A DNA stretch of 64,000 bases from Chitinophaga ginsengisoli. GTDB lineage: Bacteria > Bacteroidota > Bacteroidia > Chitinophagales > Chitinophagaceae. Of this stretch, positions 35,906 through 45,000 are shown in pieces. The DNA lies in NCBI RefSeq assembly GCF_003014595.1, contig NZ_PYGK01000021.1, forward strand, positions 1 through 64,000, in the 5' to 3' direction. A program made the translations under genes and the position numbers. Below the pieces are notes generated by a model. That model did no database searches. It was not told the DNA's origin and saw only the letters and a list, made by a program, of their open reading frames with translations. Position 1 is the first letter of the stretch, and each line of letters begins with the position of its first letter.

Positions 35906-36841
35906 TTGCAAGCAACCATTTACAAATCCACCGGAAGCTGGTATACAGCCAAAACAACTACGGGAGAAGCATTCCAGGCCCGTATCAAAGGGGTCATGAA
36001 GATTGATGAGGATATTACCTCTACAAACCCTATCGCTGTGGGCGATGTTGTGGAGATTGTGCGGGAGGACGGAGATGCCACTGCACAAAATGCCATGATC
36101 ACGGAGATAAAGGATCGCCGGAATTATATAGTGCGCAGCTCTCCTCATAAAAAGAATCAGAAACATATTGTGGCTGCCAACCTGGACCAGGCCATGTTGA
36201 TCTGCACCGTGAAGGAACCACGCACTTCCAATGGGTTTATGGACCGCTTCCTTGTAACGGCGGCAGCCTATCACATCCCTGTGATACTGGTATTTAACAA
36301 AAGAGATATTTATAAAGAGAAAGACCTGGACAAGTTTGCCGAATTACAGGCATTGTACGAAGACATTGGGTATAAAGTACTGCTGGTGTCAGCCGAAAAA
36401 GAATCTGGTATAGACGAGTTAGTGGCTGAGATGAAGGATAAGACCACGCTGATGGCCGGGCATTCCGGCGTAGGTAAATCTTCCCTGATCAATCGGCTGC
36501 TGCCGGGCCTTGACCTGCGTACCAAGGCCGTGAGTGGATGGAGCGGGAAAGGACTGCATACTACTACTTATGCAGAGATGTATGACCTGCCGGCAGGTGG
36601 TAAACTGATTGATACGCCGGGCGTACGTGAGTTTGGTATTGTAGATATTCCCAAAACGGAGTTATCGCATTATTTCCTCGAAATGCAGGCTTATTTACCC
36701 CAGTGTCAGTTCAATAACTGTCTGCATATCAATGAACCGGGATGTGCCGTAAAGGCGGCGGTAGAAGCCGGAGAGATCGATGTGAACAGGTATGTCAGTT
36801 ATGCATCCATCCTGGAAACCATACAGGAAGAGCAATACTGA
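35906..36841 (+). CDS. rsgA: Ribosome small subunit-dependent GTPase A
   Basis: A 311-residue circularly permuted GTPase that tests late 30S assembly. OB-fold at residues 1-70, GTPase core with 'NKRDIY' (G4), 'GHSGVGKSSL' (G1) and 'DTPGVREFG' (G3), then the zinc knuckle 'CQFNNCLHINEPGC' (C-x4-C-x-H-x5-C) near 268-282. The start must be TTG at 35906: an in-frame stop lies 12 bases upstream, and the next ATG would cut off the OB-fold. The weak start may limit its level. Confidence 0.95.
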   Translation: MQATIYKSTGSWYTAKTTTGEAFQARIKGVMKIDEDITSTNPIAVGDVVEIVREDGDATAQNAMITEIKDRRNYIVRSSPHKKNQKHIVAANLDQAMLICTVKEPRTSNGFMDRFLVTAAAYHIPVILVFNKRDIYKEKDLDKFAELQALYEDIGYKVLLVSAEKESGIDELVAEMKDKTTLMAGHSGVGKSSLINRLLPGLDLRTKAVSGWSGKGLHTTTYAEMYDLPAGGKLIDTPGVREFGIVDIPKTELSHYFLEMQAYLPQCQFNNCLHINEPGCAVKAAVEAGEIDVNRYVSYASILETIQEEQY

Positions 36842-36876
36842 TCACTATCGCGGTTAAAGCGTCTGACCGATAATAA

Positions 36877-37032
36877 TTATCGATTCTTTTTCCTTTTGGG
36901 CGCGCTCATTTCGTCCAGCAGCTTCTCAGCCCCCCAGTTCTTGCGGGGAGTAGGACAACCTGTTTTCCTGGTACGGCAGGCGGATAGTCCGATGAGGGAT
37001 ATCACCAGTACGAAGAGTAAAAATCTTTTCAT
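36877..37032 (-). CDS. Tiny lipoprotein with TGCP motif (second of a tandem pair)
   Basis: A 51-residue predicted lipoprotein, too short for most gene finders. Signal peptide 'MKRFLLFVLVISLIGLSAC' ends in a lipobox with Cys19; the mature part starts Arg-Thr-Arg-Lys-Thr-Gly-Cys-Pro and ends in a basic tail 'PKRKKNR'. It is 15 bases downstream of a second, similarly built 51-residue frame (37048-37203) in the same direction, and both follow the gamma-carbonic-anhydrase-like gene. Identical length, lipobox position (within one residue) and the Thr-Gly-Cys-Pro motif indicate a real paralogous pair. No function is known to me. Confidence 0.75.
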   Translation of the reverse strand: MKRFLLFVLVISLIGLSACRTRKTGCPTPRKNWGAEKLLDEMSAPKRKKNR

Positions 37033-37047
37033 AGGATGCTGTATTAA

Positions 37048-37203
37048 TTAAAATACCCGGCCATTCATCTGCCTGGATGAAGACTTATTTTGTTTTACAT
37101 TCTTAGTAGAATAGTAGTTGTTGCTGGGGCAACCGGTGCGCTCTACCTTACAGCTGGCAGCAAGCATACCGCACACCACCATTAGTAGTAATAGTTTTTT
37201 CAT
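37048..37203 (-). CDS. Tiny lipoprotein with TGCP motif (first of a tandem pair)
   Basis: A 51-residue predicted lipoprotein. Signal peptide 'MKKLLLLMVVCGMLAASC' ends with Cys18, then 'KVERTGCPSNNYYSTKN' and a Ser/Arg-rich tail. Compared with its neighbour (36877-37032), the lengths are the same and the spacing from lipobox to Thr-Gly-Cys-Pro is one residue shorter (5 versus 6 residues from the Cys to the Gly). It begins 40 bases after the stop of the gamma-carbonic-anhydrase-like gene and is probably co-transcribed with it. The second cysteine might form a disulfide or metal site. Confidence 0.78.
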   Translation of the reverse strand: MKKLLLLMVVCGMLAASCKVERTGCPSNNYYSTKNVKQNKSSSRQMNGRVF

Positions 37204-37243
37204 AAGGCAAGGTGATTATTAGATGCAAGATAATTAAAATATG

Positions 37244-37774
37244 TCATTTACTTTCCGGCGCGTCCTTAAACCAGCCGGAGTACATGATATAGTTGTTGGC
37301 AATGCGGTCTATCTCGCCACTGATAAGGGATTGACTGATATCTTTCACCTTTTTGGCGGGTACGCCTGCATAGATGGAGCCGGGTTCTACCTGGGTTCCT
37401 TCCAGCACAACGGCGCCGGCGGCGATGATGGTATTACTGCCAATGTGTGCATTATCCATCACGATAGCGCCCATGCCTATTAATACGTTATCTTCCACTG
37501 TGCAGCCATGCACAAGTGCATTATGTCCGATAGAAACGTTGTTACCGATAATAGCCTGTGTTTTCTCATAGGTGCAGTGAATGACAGCACCGTCCTGCAC
37601 ATTTACCTTATTTCCCATCCTGATGCTGTTCACATCTCCGCGGATCACTGCATTGAACCAAACGCTGCACTGGTCTCCCATTACCACGTCTCCTACAATT
37701 GTTGCATTAGGCGCAATAAAACAGTCGTTCCCTATTGTTGGCAGTATTCCTTTAACCGGTAAGATGACAGGCAT
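37244..37774 (-). CDS. Gamma-carbonic-anhydrase-like left-handed beta-helix protein
   Basis: A 176-residue hexapeptide-repeat protein of the PaaY/YrdA/CaiE group. The ATG at 37774 gives the usual opening 'MPVILPVKGILPTIG..CFIAPNATIVGDV'. The three zinc-binding histidines of gamma-carbonic anhydrases appear to be kept ('AVIHCTYE', 'GHNALVHGCTV'). The family includes active carbonic anhydrases and inactive thioesterase-like forms, so the reaction is uncertain. It is the first gene of the putative transcript with the two tiny lipoproteins. Confidence 0.9.
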   Translation of the reverse strand: MPVILPVKGILPTIGNDCFIAPNATIVGDVVMGDQCSVWFNAVIRGDVNSIRMGNKVNVQDGAVIHCTYEKTQAIIGNNVSIGHNALVHGCTVEDNVLIGMGAIVMDNAHIGSNTIIAAGAVVLEGTQVEPGSIYAGVPAKKVKDISQSLISGEIDRIANNYIMYSGWFKDAPESK

Positions 37775-37873
37775 ATAGTAAGTTTTAACGCAAAAGTAAA
37801 GAAATTCGTATAGGTCTGCTGTCAGCAGGATGCAGCACCGGTATCTTGTCAATGCCCTACTGATTCTTTAATG

Positions 37874-37881
37874 TATTTTTG
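37874..37881 (+). promoter_or_regulatory. Candidate -7 element for the aminotransferase gene
   Basis: TATTTTTG matches TAnnTTTG. Only seven bases separate it from the ATG at 37889, implying a nearly leaderless mRNA if used. The -33 element is weak. Confidence 0.45.
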
Positions 37882-37888
37882 CCGCAGC

Positions 37889-39082
37889 ATGAATAACAGA
37901 CAACTCTTTTTACGTCATGTGGCCCAGCTGTCAGATGCGCCAATGGCACTTGAAATAGTGAAGGCATCCGGTATGTATATGTGGGATACCGAAGGCAAAA
38001 AGATCATGGACCTGATTGCCGGTATCAGTGTGTGTAACGTGGGACATTCACATCCTGCTGTAGTGGACGCTATTAAAGAACAGGCGGAACAGTATATGCA
38101 TCTGCTGGTATATGGAGAGCTGATCCAGTCGCCACAGGTGGGCTTTGCTACCTTATTAACACAGCACCTGCCGGCATCTCTCAATAGTGTTTATTTCACC
38201 AATTCAGGCGCTGAGGCGGTGGAGGGCGCGATGAAACTGGCCAAACGTTATACCGGGAGGACAGAGATCATCGCTTTTGAGAAGAGCTATCACGGTTCTA
38301 CCCAGGGTGCTATGAGTATTATGGGAGATGAGGCCTGGCGGAATGCTTACAGACCATTATTGCCTGACATACAGCACCTTACTTACAATACCTGGGAAGC
38401 AATAGACCAGATTACCGATCGTACGGCTTGTATCATACTGGAAACGGTGCAGGCGGAAGCTGGCGTACGGGTGCCGCAGAAAGAATGGCTGCAGGCCATC
38501 CGGGAAAAATGTACCGCTACAGGTACCCTGATGGTATTGGATGAGATACAGTGTGGCCTGGGACGAAATGGCACTTTATGGGCCTTTGAGCAGGCGGACG
38601 TAGTACCTGATATCCTGTTACTGGGAAAAGCACTGGGAGGCGGTATGCCCATGGGAGCTTTTATTGCTGATAAAGAGATCATGTGGAGCCTGACCAATAA
38701 ACCGGTACTGGGACATATGACCACCTTTGGCGGTCATCCTGTGATCTGTGCAGCGGGGATGGCGGGTTTTAAGGTATTGCTGGAAAGCAACCTGATAGAC
38801 ACTGTGAAGGCGAAAGGGCAGTTATTTCACCAATACCTTCAACATCCGGCTATTAAAGAAGTCCGTTCCCTCGGACTGATGATGGCCGTTGAATTTGAGA
38901 GCTTTGCGATGAATAAAAAGGTGATAGATGCCTGCATCGAAAGAGGTTTACTGACCGACTGGTTCCTTTTTGCGCCGGAATGCCTGCGTATTGCTCCCCC
39001 CTTGATTATCAATGAGGAAGAGATCCGACAGGCGTGTAAGATCATTATAGATGTGCTGAATGAGGTAACGGATGTCCGTTAA
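37889..39082 (+). CDS. Class III PLP-dependent aminotransferase
   Basis: A 397-residue transaminase of the acetylornithine/ornithine/4-aminobutyrate type. The ATG at 37889 is preferred because a TATTTTTG element lies just before it and the family's N-terminus starts there; an upstream ATG at 37871 lies over that element. Signatures: 'VCNVGHSHPAVVDAI', 'FTNSGAEAVEGAMKLAKRYTGR', 'AFEKSYHGSTQGAMS', 'LVLDEIQCGLGRNG' and the PLP lysine in 'LLGKALGGGMPMGAF'. No arginine or GABA genes are near, so the substrate is unclear. Confidence 0.93.
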   Translation: MNNRQLFLRHVAQLSDAPMALEIVKASGMYMWDTEGKKIMDLIAGISVCNVGHSHPAVVDAIKEQAEQYMHLLVYGELIQSPQVGFATLLTQHLPASLNSVYFTNSGAEAVEGAMKLAKRYTGRTEIIAFEKSYHGSTQGAMSIMGDEAWRNAYRPLLPDIQHLTYNTWEAIDQITDRTACIILETVQAEAGVRVPQKEWLQAIREKCTATGTLMVLDEIQCGLGRNGTLWAFEQADVVPDILLLGKALGGGMPMGAFIADKEIMWSLTNKPVLGHMTTFGGHPVICAAGMAGFKVLLESNLIDTVKAKGQLFHQYLQHPAIKEVRSLGLMMAVEFESFAMNKKVIDACIERGLLTDWFLFAPECLRIAPPLIINEEEIRQACKIIIDVLNEVTDVR

Positions 39083-39107
39083 CACTAGTTATAATGAAAA
39101 AATATAT

Positions 39108-39137
39108 TTTGTCTTCTCAGCGAAATATGTAACTTTG
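39108..39137 (+). promoter_or_regulatory. Promoter for the membrane protein/winged-helix operon
   Basis: TTTG at 39108-39111 and TAACTTTG at 39130-39137 have an 18-base spacer. Both elements match the Bacteroidota consensus, and the leader would be about 15 bases. Confidence 0.65.
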
Positions 39138-39148
39138 ATGTACAAAGT
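39132..39148. promoter_or_regulatory. Palindromic operator overlapping the -7 element
   Basis: ACTTTG-n5-CAAAGT (ACTTTGATGTACAAAGT) is a perfect 6-bp inverted repeat. Its left half is the last six bases of the TAACTTTG -7 element, so a bound protein would block RNA polymerase. A site of the same geometry occurs 1030 bases downstream, before creD. Confidence 0.6.
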
Positions 39149-39157
39149 ACTTTAAGT

Positions 39158-39799
39158 ATGACAGATCAGCAACACCTGGAGGCAATAAGTGATATCAGGC
39201 GCATGATGGAGCGGAGCACCCGTTTTCTTTCCCTTAGTGGATTGAGTGGCGTTTTTGCCGGCGTATCTGCGCTGGCTGGTGCGATAACCGCTTATGCCCT
39301 GTTCCAGTCTTACTATGCCCGTTGGGAAGTAAGGGGGCATTATGATGATGCTGACTTTTCCATGCTTCGTTTGCAGCTGATCTTATTGGGCTTTGGTGTG
39401 ATGGCACTGGCGCTTTGCGGAGGTACTTACTTCACCTGGAGGAGAGCCAGACGGAATAATGTTCCTATCTGGGATGCCACTTCCCGTAAAGTACTGATCA
39501 ATGCATTGATCCCGATGATGGCCGGGGGCGCTTTTATTGCCGGTCTGATATATAACAGGCTGGATGTGCTGATCGCTCCCTCCTGTCTTATATTTTATGG
39601 TATGGCATTATTGAATGCCAGCAAGTATACAGTCTCTGATATCCGTTACCTGGGTATTGCTGAAATAGGACTTGGCATATTAAATGTTTTCTTTTTGCGC
39701 AGAGGGCTTTATTTTTGGGCTATCGGTTTTGGTGTGTTGCATATATTGTATGGCATCATTATGTGGTGGAAATATGAGCGGCAGACAGCTGTAGAATAA
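39158..39799 (+). CDS. Multi-pass membrane protein of unknown function
   Basis: A 213-residue protein with about five hydrophobic segments: one at ~26-48, one at ~75-95, and three between ~110 and ~205. The N-terminus ('TDQQHLEAISDIRRMMERSTRFLSLSG') is a cytoplasmic helix typical of a conserved Bacteroidota family. No catalytic motif is visible. It is the first gene of a run with a winged-helix regulator (46-base gap) and creD. Confidence 0.78.
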   Translation: MTDQQHLEAISDIRRMMERSTRFLSLSGLSGVFAGVSALAGAITAYALFQSYYARWEVRGHYDDADFSMLRLQLILLGFGVMALALCGGTYFTWRRARRNNVPIWDATSRKVLINALIPMMAGGAFIAGLIYNRLDVLIAPSCLIFYGMALLNASKYTVSDIRYLGIAEIGLGILNVFFLRRGLYFWAIGFGVLHILYGIIMWWKYERQTAVE

Positions 39800-39845
39800 A
39801 ATCCGGTGCAGATCGGAACTAAGTGGAAATAATAAAGACGTACTC

Positions 39846-40145
39846 GTGAACAATCCCATAGGTAACTTAAATAAAATATTTGACAGTCGTATACGGCTTG
39901 GGGTGATGAGTATCCTCATGGTGAATGAGGAAGTCAGCTTTAATGACCTGAAGCAGATGCTCGAACTGACAGATGGTAATCTGGCTTCCCACCTCAGTAC
40001 ACTGGAAGAAAATGGTTACCTCAAAGTGCATAAAGGTTTTATAGGACGTAAAACCAATACCACCTATTCTATTACGAAAGCTGGTGAAAAAGCTTTCAAA
40101 GGCCACCTGGCCGCACTCGAAAACATGATCCGCTCTATGGAGTAA
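39846..40145 (+). CDS. Winged-helix transcriptional regulator (HTH_34 type)
   Basis: A 99-residue DNA-binding protein. The start is GTG at 39846. The winged helix covers most of the chain: 'LGVMSILMVNEEVSFNDLKQMLELTDGNLASHLSTLEENGYLKVHKGFIGRK' region, with recognition helix near 'DGNLASHLSTLE' and wing 'GRKTNTTYSITKAG'. No effector domain is visible, so it may respond through a partner or only by its amount. It lies between two palindromes of identical geometry (39132-39148 and 40162-40178), which makes it the likely protein that binds both and controls itself. Confidence 0.88.
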   Translation: MNNPIGNLNKIFDSRIRLGVMSILMVNEEVSFNDLKQMLELTDGNLASHLSTLEENGYLKVHKGFIGRKTNTTYSITKAGEKAFKGHLAALENMIRSME

Positions 40146-40161
40146 TTTTTTTTGTACCTAC

Positions 40162-40178
40162 ACTTTGAATCTCAAAGC
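40162..40178. promoter_or_regulatory. Second palindromic operator, upstream of creD
   Basis: ACTTTG-n5-CAAAGC, with five of six inverted bases, the same spacing as the site at 39132-39148 and the same ACTT immediately following. It lies between the winged-helix stop codon and the creD ATG. Confidence 0.55.
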
Positions 40179-40196
40179 ACTTCTAAATATAGTTAT

Positions 40197-41564
40197 ATGC
40201 AAACAAGTAACATCAACGAACCTAATCCCCTGCCTCCCGGCCAGCCTTCTTCTGCTACAGGAAACAGTTCACAGGACATTAACGAGCGGCCTTCTTTCTT
40301 TGAACGCTATGCCTATGGTATCAAAGCATTGATCATCGGTATGCTTGTAATATTCCTGTTAATTCCCACAGCTATGATCATGGGGCTTATTTCAGAAAGA
40401 GAGCAGCGCCAATTTGAAGCCAAAGGAGAAGTGAGCGGGAAGTGGGGCGACGCACAGACCATTACGGGGCCGGTGCTGGTAATACCCTACTACAGCAAAC
40501 CAGGGGTCACATCCACAGCAGTATTCCTGCCGGAGAAACTGGCCGTAAACGGTGAGCTGCTGCCGGAAATACGCCGGCGCGGGATCTATGAGGTGGCCGT
40601 ATACAGTTCACATTTACAGATCTCCGGCGCCTTCTCCGCACTGGACCTGAACAGCTTAAATATTGATCCTTCAACGGTGTTATTGAAAGACGCCTACCTG
40701 GCTGTCGGCATTAATGATATGCGAGGTATTACGAACCAGGCCGGTGTGCAATGGAATGGACAGAATTTCTATTTCAATCCGGGCATTCCCGCTACTAATC
40801 TGTTTGAGAATGGTATGCAGGTAAGAGTACCATTGACCATGTCAGACTCCGGCATTGTAGCCGGCAACTTTGCTGTCAATCTGGATTTAAAAGGCTCCGC
40901 CCAGCTGTATTTCTCTCCTGTAGGAAAAACAACAACTGTTAACCTGAATTCCAATTGGAAGAATCCCAGCTTCGACGGCGCCTTCCTGCCTAATGCACAC
41001 AATGTGCATGCAAAAGGCTTCACTGCTTCCTGGCAGGTATCCAACCTGAACCGCAACTTCCCCCAAAGCTGGATCGGCGCCAATGCCAATCTGCACTCGG
41101 CAGATTTTGGCGTGAAATTATTCCTGCCGGTGGATACTTACCAGCAATCTACCCGTGCTGTGAAATACGCTATCCTGATCATCGGTCTTACATTCCTGGT
41201 ATTCTACTTTATCGAGTTGTTATACCGTTCGGCTGTTCATCCATTACAATATATATTAGTCGGCGCGGCATTGTGTGTATTCTATACCCTGCTGATCGCC
41301 CTCGCAGAACAACTGAATTTTAGTATTGCATACCTGATCGCCGCTGTATTGACTATTCTGCTGGTTGCGGCATATACGGCCAGCGTATTGCGAAGCAGCC
41401 GAATGGCTATCGGTATAGGAGGTGTATTAAGTCTGCTTTATGGGTTTATTTATGTCATCATCCGTTCCGAAGACCAGGCACTGCTTATGGGTAGTCTGGG
41501 ACTGTTTATAATACTGGCTATTGTGATGTACTTTAGCCGGAGGATCAAGTGGGGAGAATTATAA
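40197..41564 (+). CDS. creD: CreD-family inner-membrane protein
   Basis: A 455-residue protein of the CreD family, linked in enterobacteria to the CreBC response and colicin/cell-envelope tolerance. The ATG at 40197 is chosen; an earlier TTG would extend it upstream through the operator. One transmembrane segment (about residues 45-70) precedes a long extracytoplasmic domain (to ~330, with 'GPVLVIPYYSK' and 'SDSGIVAGNFAVNLDLKGS'), followed by about six transmembrane helices ending near 'YFSRRIKWGEL'. It is under apparent control of the adjacent winged-helix protein rather than a CreBC pair. Confidence 0.92.
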   Translation: MQTSNINEPNPLPPGQPSSATGNSSQDINERPSFFERYAYGIKALIIGMLVIFLLIPTAMIMGLISEREQRQFEAKGEVSGKWGDAQTITGPVLVIPYYSKPGVTSTAVFLPEKLAVNGELLPEIRRRGIYEVAVYSSHLQISGAFSALDLNSLNIDPSTVLLKDAYLAVGINDMRGITNQAGVQWNGQNFYFNPGIPATNLFENGMQVRVPLTMSDSGIVAGNFAVNLDLKGSAQLYFSPVGKTTTVNLNSNWKNPSFDGAFLPNAHNVHAKGFTASWQVSNLNRNFPQSWIGANANLHSADFGVKLFLPVDTYQQSTRAVKYAILIIGLTFLVFYFIELLYRSAVHPLQYILVGAALCVFYTLLIALAEQLNFSIAYLIAAVLTILLVAAYTASVLRSSRMAIGIGGVLSLLYGFIYVIIRSEDQALLMGSLGLFIILAIVMYFSRRIKWGEL

Positions 41565-41585
41565 AAATTATAAACAGTTATACTC

Positions 41586-41951
41586 ATGCAAGCCGGTCGC
41601 TATCTGCAACAGCGTTTAAAAAGTTTTAAATATGCCTTTCAGGGAATCATCGCATTTCTCCGCAGTGAACCGCATGCACGTATTCATGCTGTAGCAACGG
41701 TGCTCGTGGTAGCGGCCGGCTTTTATTACAGATTATCTGCCAATCAGTGGATCGCCATTCTGATAGTAACGGGAATGGTATGGGTCACAGAGATGTTGAA
41801 TACAGTTGTTGAAAAGATCATGGACCATCTATCTCCCGAATACCATCCCAGGGTGAAATGGATCAAAGACGTGGCGGCAGGTGCAGTACTTATTTCGGCT
41901 TTGATAGCTGTAATCACAGGCGCTGTCATTTTTATCCCTATCCTGTGCTAA
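41586..41951 (+). CDS. dgkA: Diacylglycerol/undecaprenol kinase family protein
   Basis: A 121-residue small integral membrane kinase with three hydrophobic helices. The active-site helix 'EMLNTVVEKIMDHL' carries the Glu and Asn/Glu of the DgkA family, and 'EPHARIHAVAT' precedes the first helix. It recycles diacylglycerol or phosphorylates undecaprenol. It follows creD by 21 bases and is probably in its operon. Confidence 0.93.
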   Translation: MQAGRYLQQRLKSFKYAFQGIIAFLRSEPHARIHAVATVLVVAAGFYYRLSANQWIAILIVTGMVWVTEMLNTVVEKIMDHLSPEYHPRVKWIKDVAAGAVLISALIAVITGAVIFIPILC

Positions 41952-41956
41952 AAGAA

Positions 41957-41983
41957 AAGGGTCTCGCTTTATGCGAGACCCTT
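41957..41983 (-). terminator. Terminator of the large beta-propeller/barrel gene
   Basis: AAGGGTCTCGC (41957-41967) pairs with GCGAGACCCTT (41973-41983) around a five-base loop. Only the minus-strand reading gives a T-rich tail, so it mainly serves the gene at 42007-45393. Confidence 0.7.
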
Positions 41984-42006
41984 CCATATATTGAAGTTCT
42001 TTCTTC

Positions 42007-45000
42007 TTAGAAATCAACTCCCATTCCGAAGTACCAGATTGGTTTGCCACGGAAGAATGCAACCATCGGCCAGCCTGCATCTACTCTCAGGAAGTAACCG
42101 GCGATAGTTGTACGGGCGCCGAAGCCATAACCACCTACAAATGGTCCGAGGAACCCTTCTTTCACTTTCACTGTTATACCGCTACCATTGTCGTAGTAAG
42201 TGTAGTTCGCATCTTTAAAGCTCAGTTTCTCGTTCCATGCAGTACCGATATCCACAAAGCTGGTCACCTGGAAATTACGTACGATCGCTGAGTTAATAGG
42301 CCTGTTCATAAAGGTAGCGAACACCGGCAGACGTAACTCTGTATTAAACACCATTACATTATTACCGTTACGTGCATTCTGTTTGTAACCACGTAATGGC
42401 GTTGCCAGTGTCTGGTATGCATAGTTGGCATTCATATTCACTGGTGTATTGGTATTGATCTTAGGATTCAGCCAGTTGTCGGTACCACCCAGGTAGTACA
42501 ACAACTTACGGGTACCCCAGGATAAATCTGCGGAGAAGCGGCTGGCCCATATAAAGTTGCGGAAGATGGATTCATAATGTCTCACATCAATGCCCATATT
42601 ATAGGTGAACTTGCCCTTGCCTGCAGCCGCTCCCTGGTCGAATACATCATTCAGGTTACCGTTGATCTGTGCGTTCATATCACCATAGATCTTGTAACGG
42701 GTACCATGCCAGATGTTGATAGCAGGGTTGATGGTATTGTCATACACATATTCCAGACGTAACAACGCGTAGTTGTCGGCATAATTTTTCATCTTCAATG
42801 TCGTCTCATCAGAACCGGCTATGACGAATTTATCATTACGGAAGCCTGCCTGTAAACGGATGCTTCTTGCCTGATCAAATGGATAACGTACCTCGAACTG
42901 GAAGAGATTGGTCTTCATCTTAGCCGGATAATCCAGCGGGTTGCCCGATGTGTCGAAGCCAATACCACTGTATTTATCTACTCTGCGGTAGTAAGTGAAT
43001 TTATAATCAAAGCGTTTTTTGAGATAAGAAGCAGAGATGAAGTATTCAGTACCATCCAGGCTTGAAGGGAATCTGAATCCACCATTGATCTTAATATCTT
43101 CGAACAGATCACTTACACCTATGCGGATCAGGCCATTCACAGGATCAACAAGCCTGATAGGACCGGAAGGAGGACCAGTGAATGGCTGATACCTGTTGAT
43201 CAGGATAGAGTTATCTAGCTGGAGTATCAGGTAGTCTGATGCGAATTTCAGTTTATAAGGGAACAGCTTGGCTTTCTTCAATACAGGCTCCATCAGCGGG
43301 ATCTGTGATGCTTGCTGGGCCTCTGCTGCCACACTTGAATCCTGTGCTTCTTTTCCGAACTCACTCTGGAAGAAATCGTCATGTTTTACAGTATCGACCT
43401 TCACTTTTTCATGGTAAGTCGGCAGACCCAGACGAAGGCTGTCTTCGTGCATCTGACGGGCTCTGAAAGTTGTAGGGCGACTGTTTACATTCCTTTTGCG
43501 CAGTGTTACTGTATCAATCCTCAGCTTTTGGAGGTTCTTAAAACCATATTGCTGGATCACCTGTGATACTTCGCTTTGGTCGCCTGCTCCTCTGGATTCT
43601 TTGATACCATAAGAATAGTTCGACATCGGGAAGGTATAAGTAGAGTCTTTGGTGAGCGATACTGCCATTACGGAATCAGGTGCGGTAGCACCGTATTCTG
43701 CCAGTGCTGAATCCAGGTCAGCCTTTTCAGGGTTATGCAGGATCTCTGATCCGACGAAGAAGAGGGAATCTACTCCTGTTCTTTCTGTCTTAAAGAAACC
43801 GGCATAACGGTTACGGATACCGTTAACGTCCGATATAAAGGTAAAGTGTGTGTTATTGTATTGCAATGGCGAACGTGCGTCACCGTATTTCATGTCTGTC
43901 AGCTGGGAGATCTGTTTGTCAGCGCTCTTGTTCCAGTTATCGACCAGGAAGATATTGTAATGACCTGCCGGCAGGACGGTATCTCCGCTTTTAGCGGTTG
44001 GAGATGGCCTGTTGGAAGAATAGATAATCCCGCTTTTGCCAGGGAAGGCAACGAAGGAAGGATCCAGGTCATCATACACATCGTTGGTGATCTGTTCTGC
44101 AGTCTGTTTTGTGATGCTGTAAGTGTAGATATCTGTATGACCGTTCTTCACCGCAGAGAGCAGCAGGGAGTTATCGTATTCGAAGAAGTACTTCATATCG
44201 ATCACCCTGTCAAAGCGTGGGAGGTCTTGTCTTGTAGTGGTTCTGCTAACGAGGTCATATACCATCAGCCTGGTTACGCCCTCATGTTCGTAGATAATAG
44301 CCAGGCGGTTACCTTTCTGGTTCCATGCCAGTAATGGATAGTTAGGATCCAGCTGGCTGGCCTGCATTCTCACCCCGCTACGCAGCAGTATTTTAGGTTT
44401 CATATCGGCGAACTGTACCTGTACTTTGTACAATCCTTTGGAGAATTCCACCACTGCATACCAGTTGCTCTTCGGATTGGCCTGGAAGCGGTAGAAGTCA
44501 GACTTCTTCAGTTCCCTGGCGGCAACCGTACGGGCGCCACGGGTGCTCTGACGGCGACGGCGGTTATCGTCCTGGTAACGTTTGGCGTTGAAAACCATGA
44601 AGTCCTTCAGCGCATTTTTGGGCTTCTGGTTCAATACCTGCTCAAATCCTTTTTTCAGTCCGCGGTTGATGCGTGAAATATACATCAGGTAAGGCACAGC
44701 GTCCTTACCATATTTACTTTCTACATAATACCAGAAGGCGTGTCCGGCCAGTGTGGGCTTTTCATAAGCCAGCTGATAGAAGTCCTTATACCTGCCTGAC
44801 TGGATGGCGTCTTTCAGTTCATCATCCAGCTGGGTATTCCAGTTTTGGGCAGCATAGGCTACAAATCCATCTGTGAACCATTTAGGGAAATCAATCAATA
44901 CTGCATTACCGGCAAACTCTCCGATATCTTCTCCAAACAACAGGTTTTCCAGCATCACACGGGCTATCCCTTCCCGGATCTGCTTGTACAGGTGTTCGTG

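Noticed and set aside
41957..41983. Strong terminator for dgkA on the plus strand
   Set aside because: The hairpin is good but the plus-strand side lacks a T-run, so it mainly serves the minus-strand gene.
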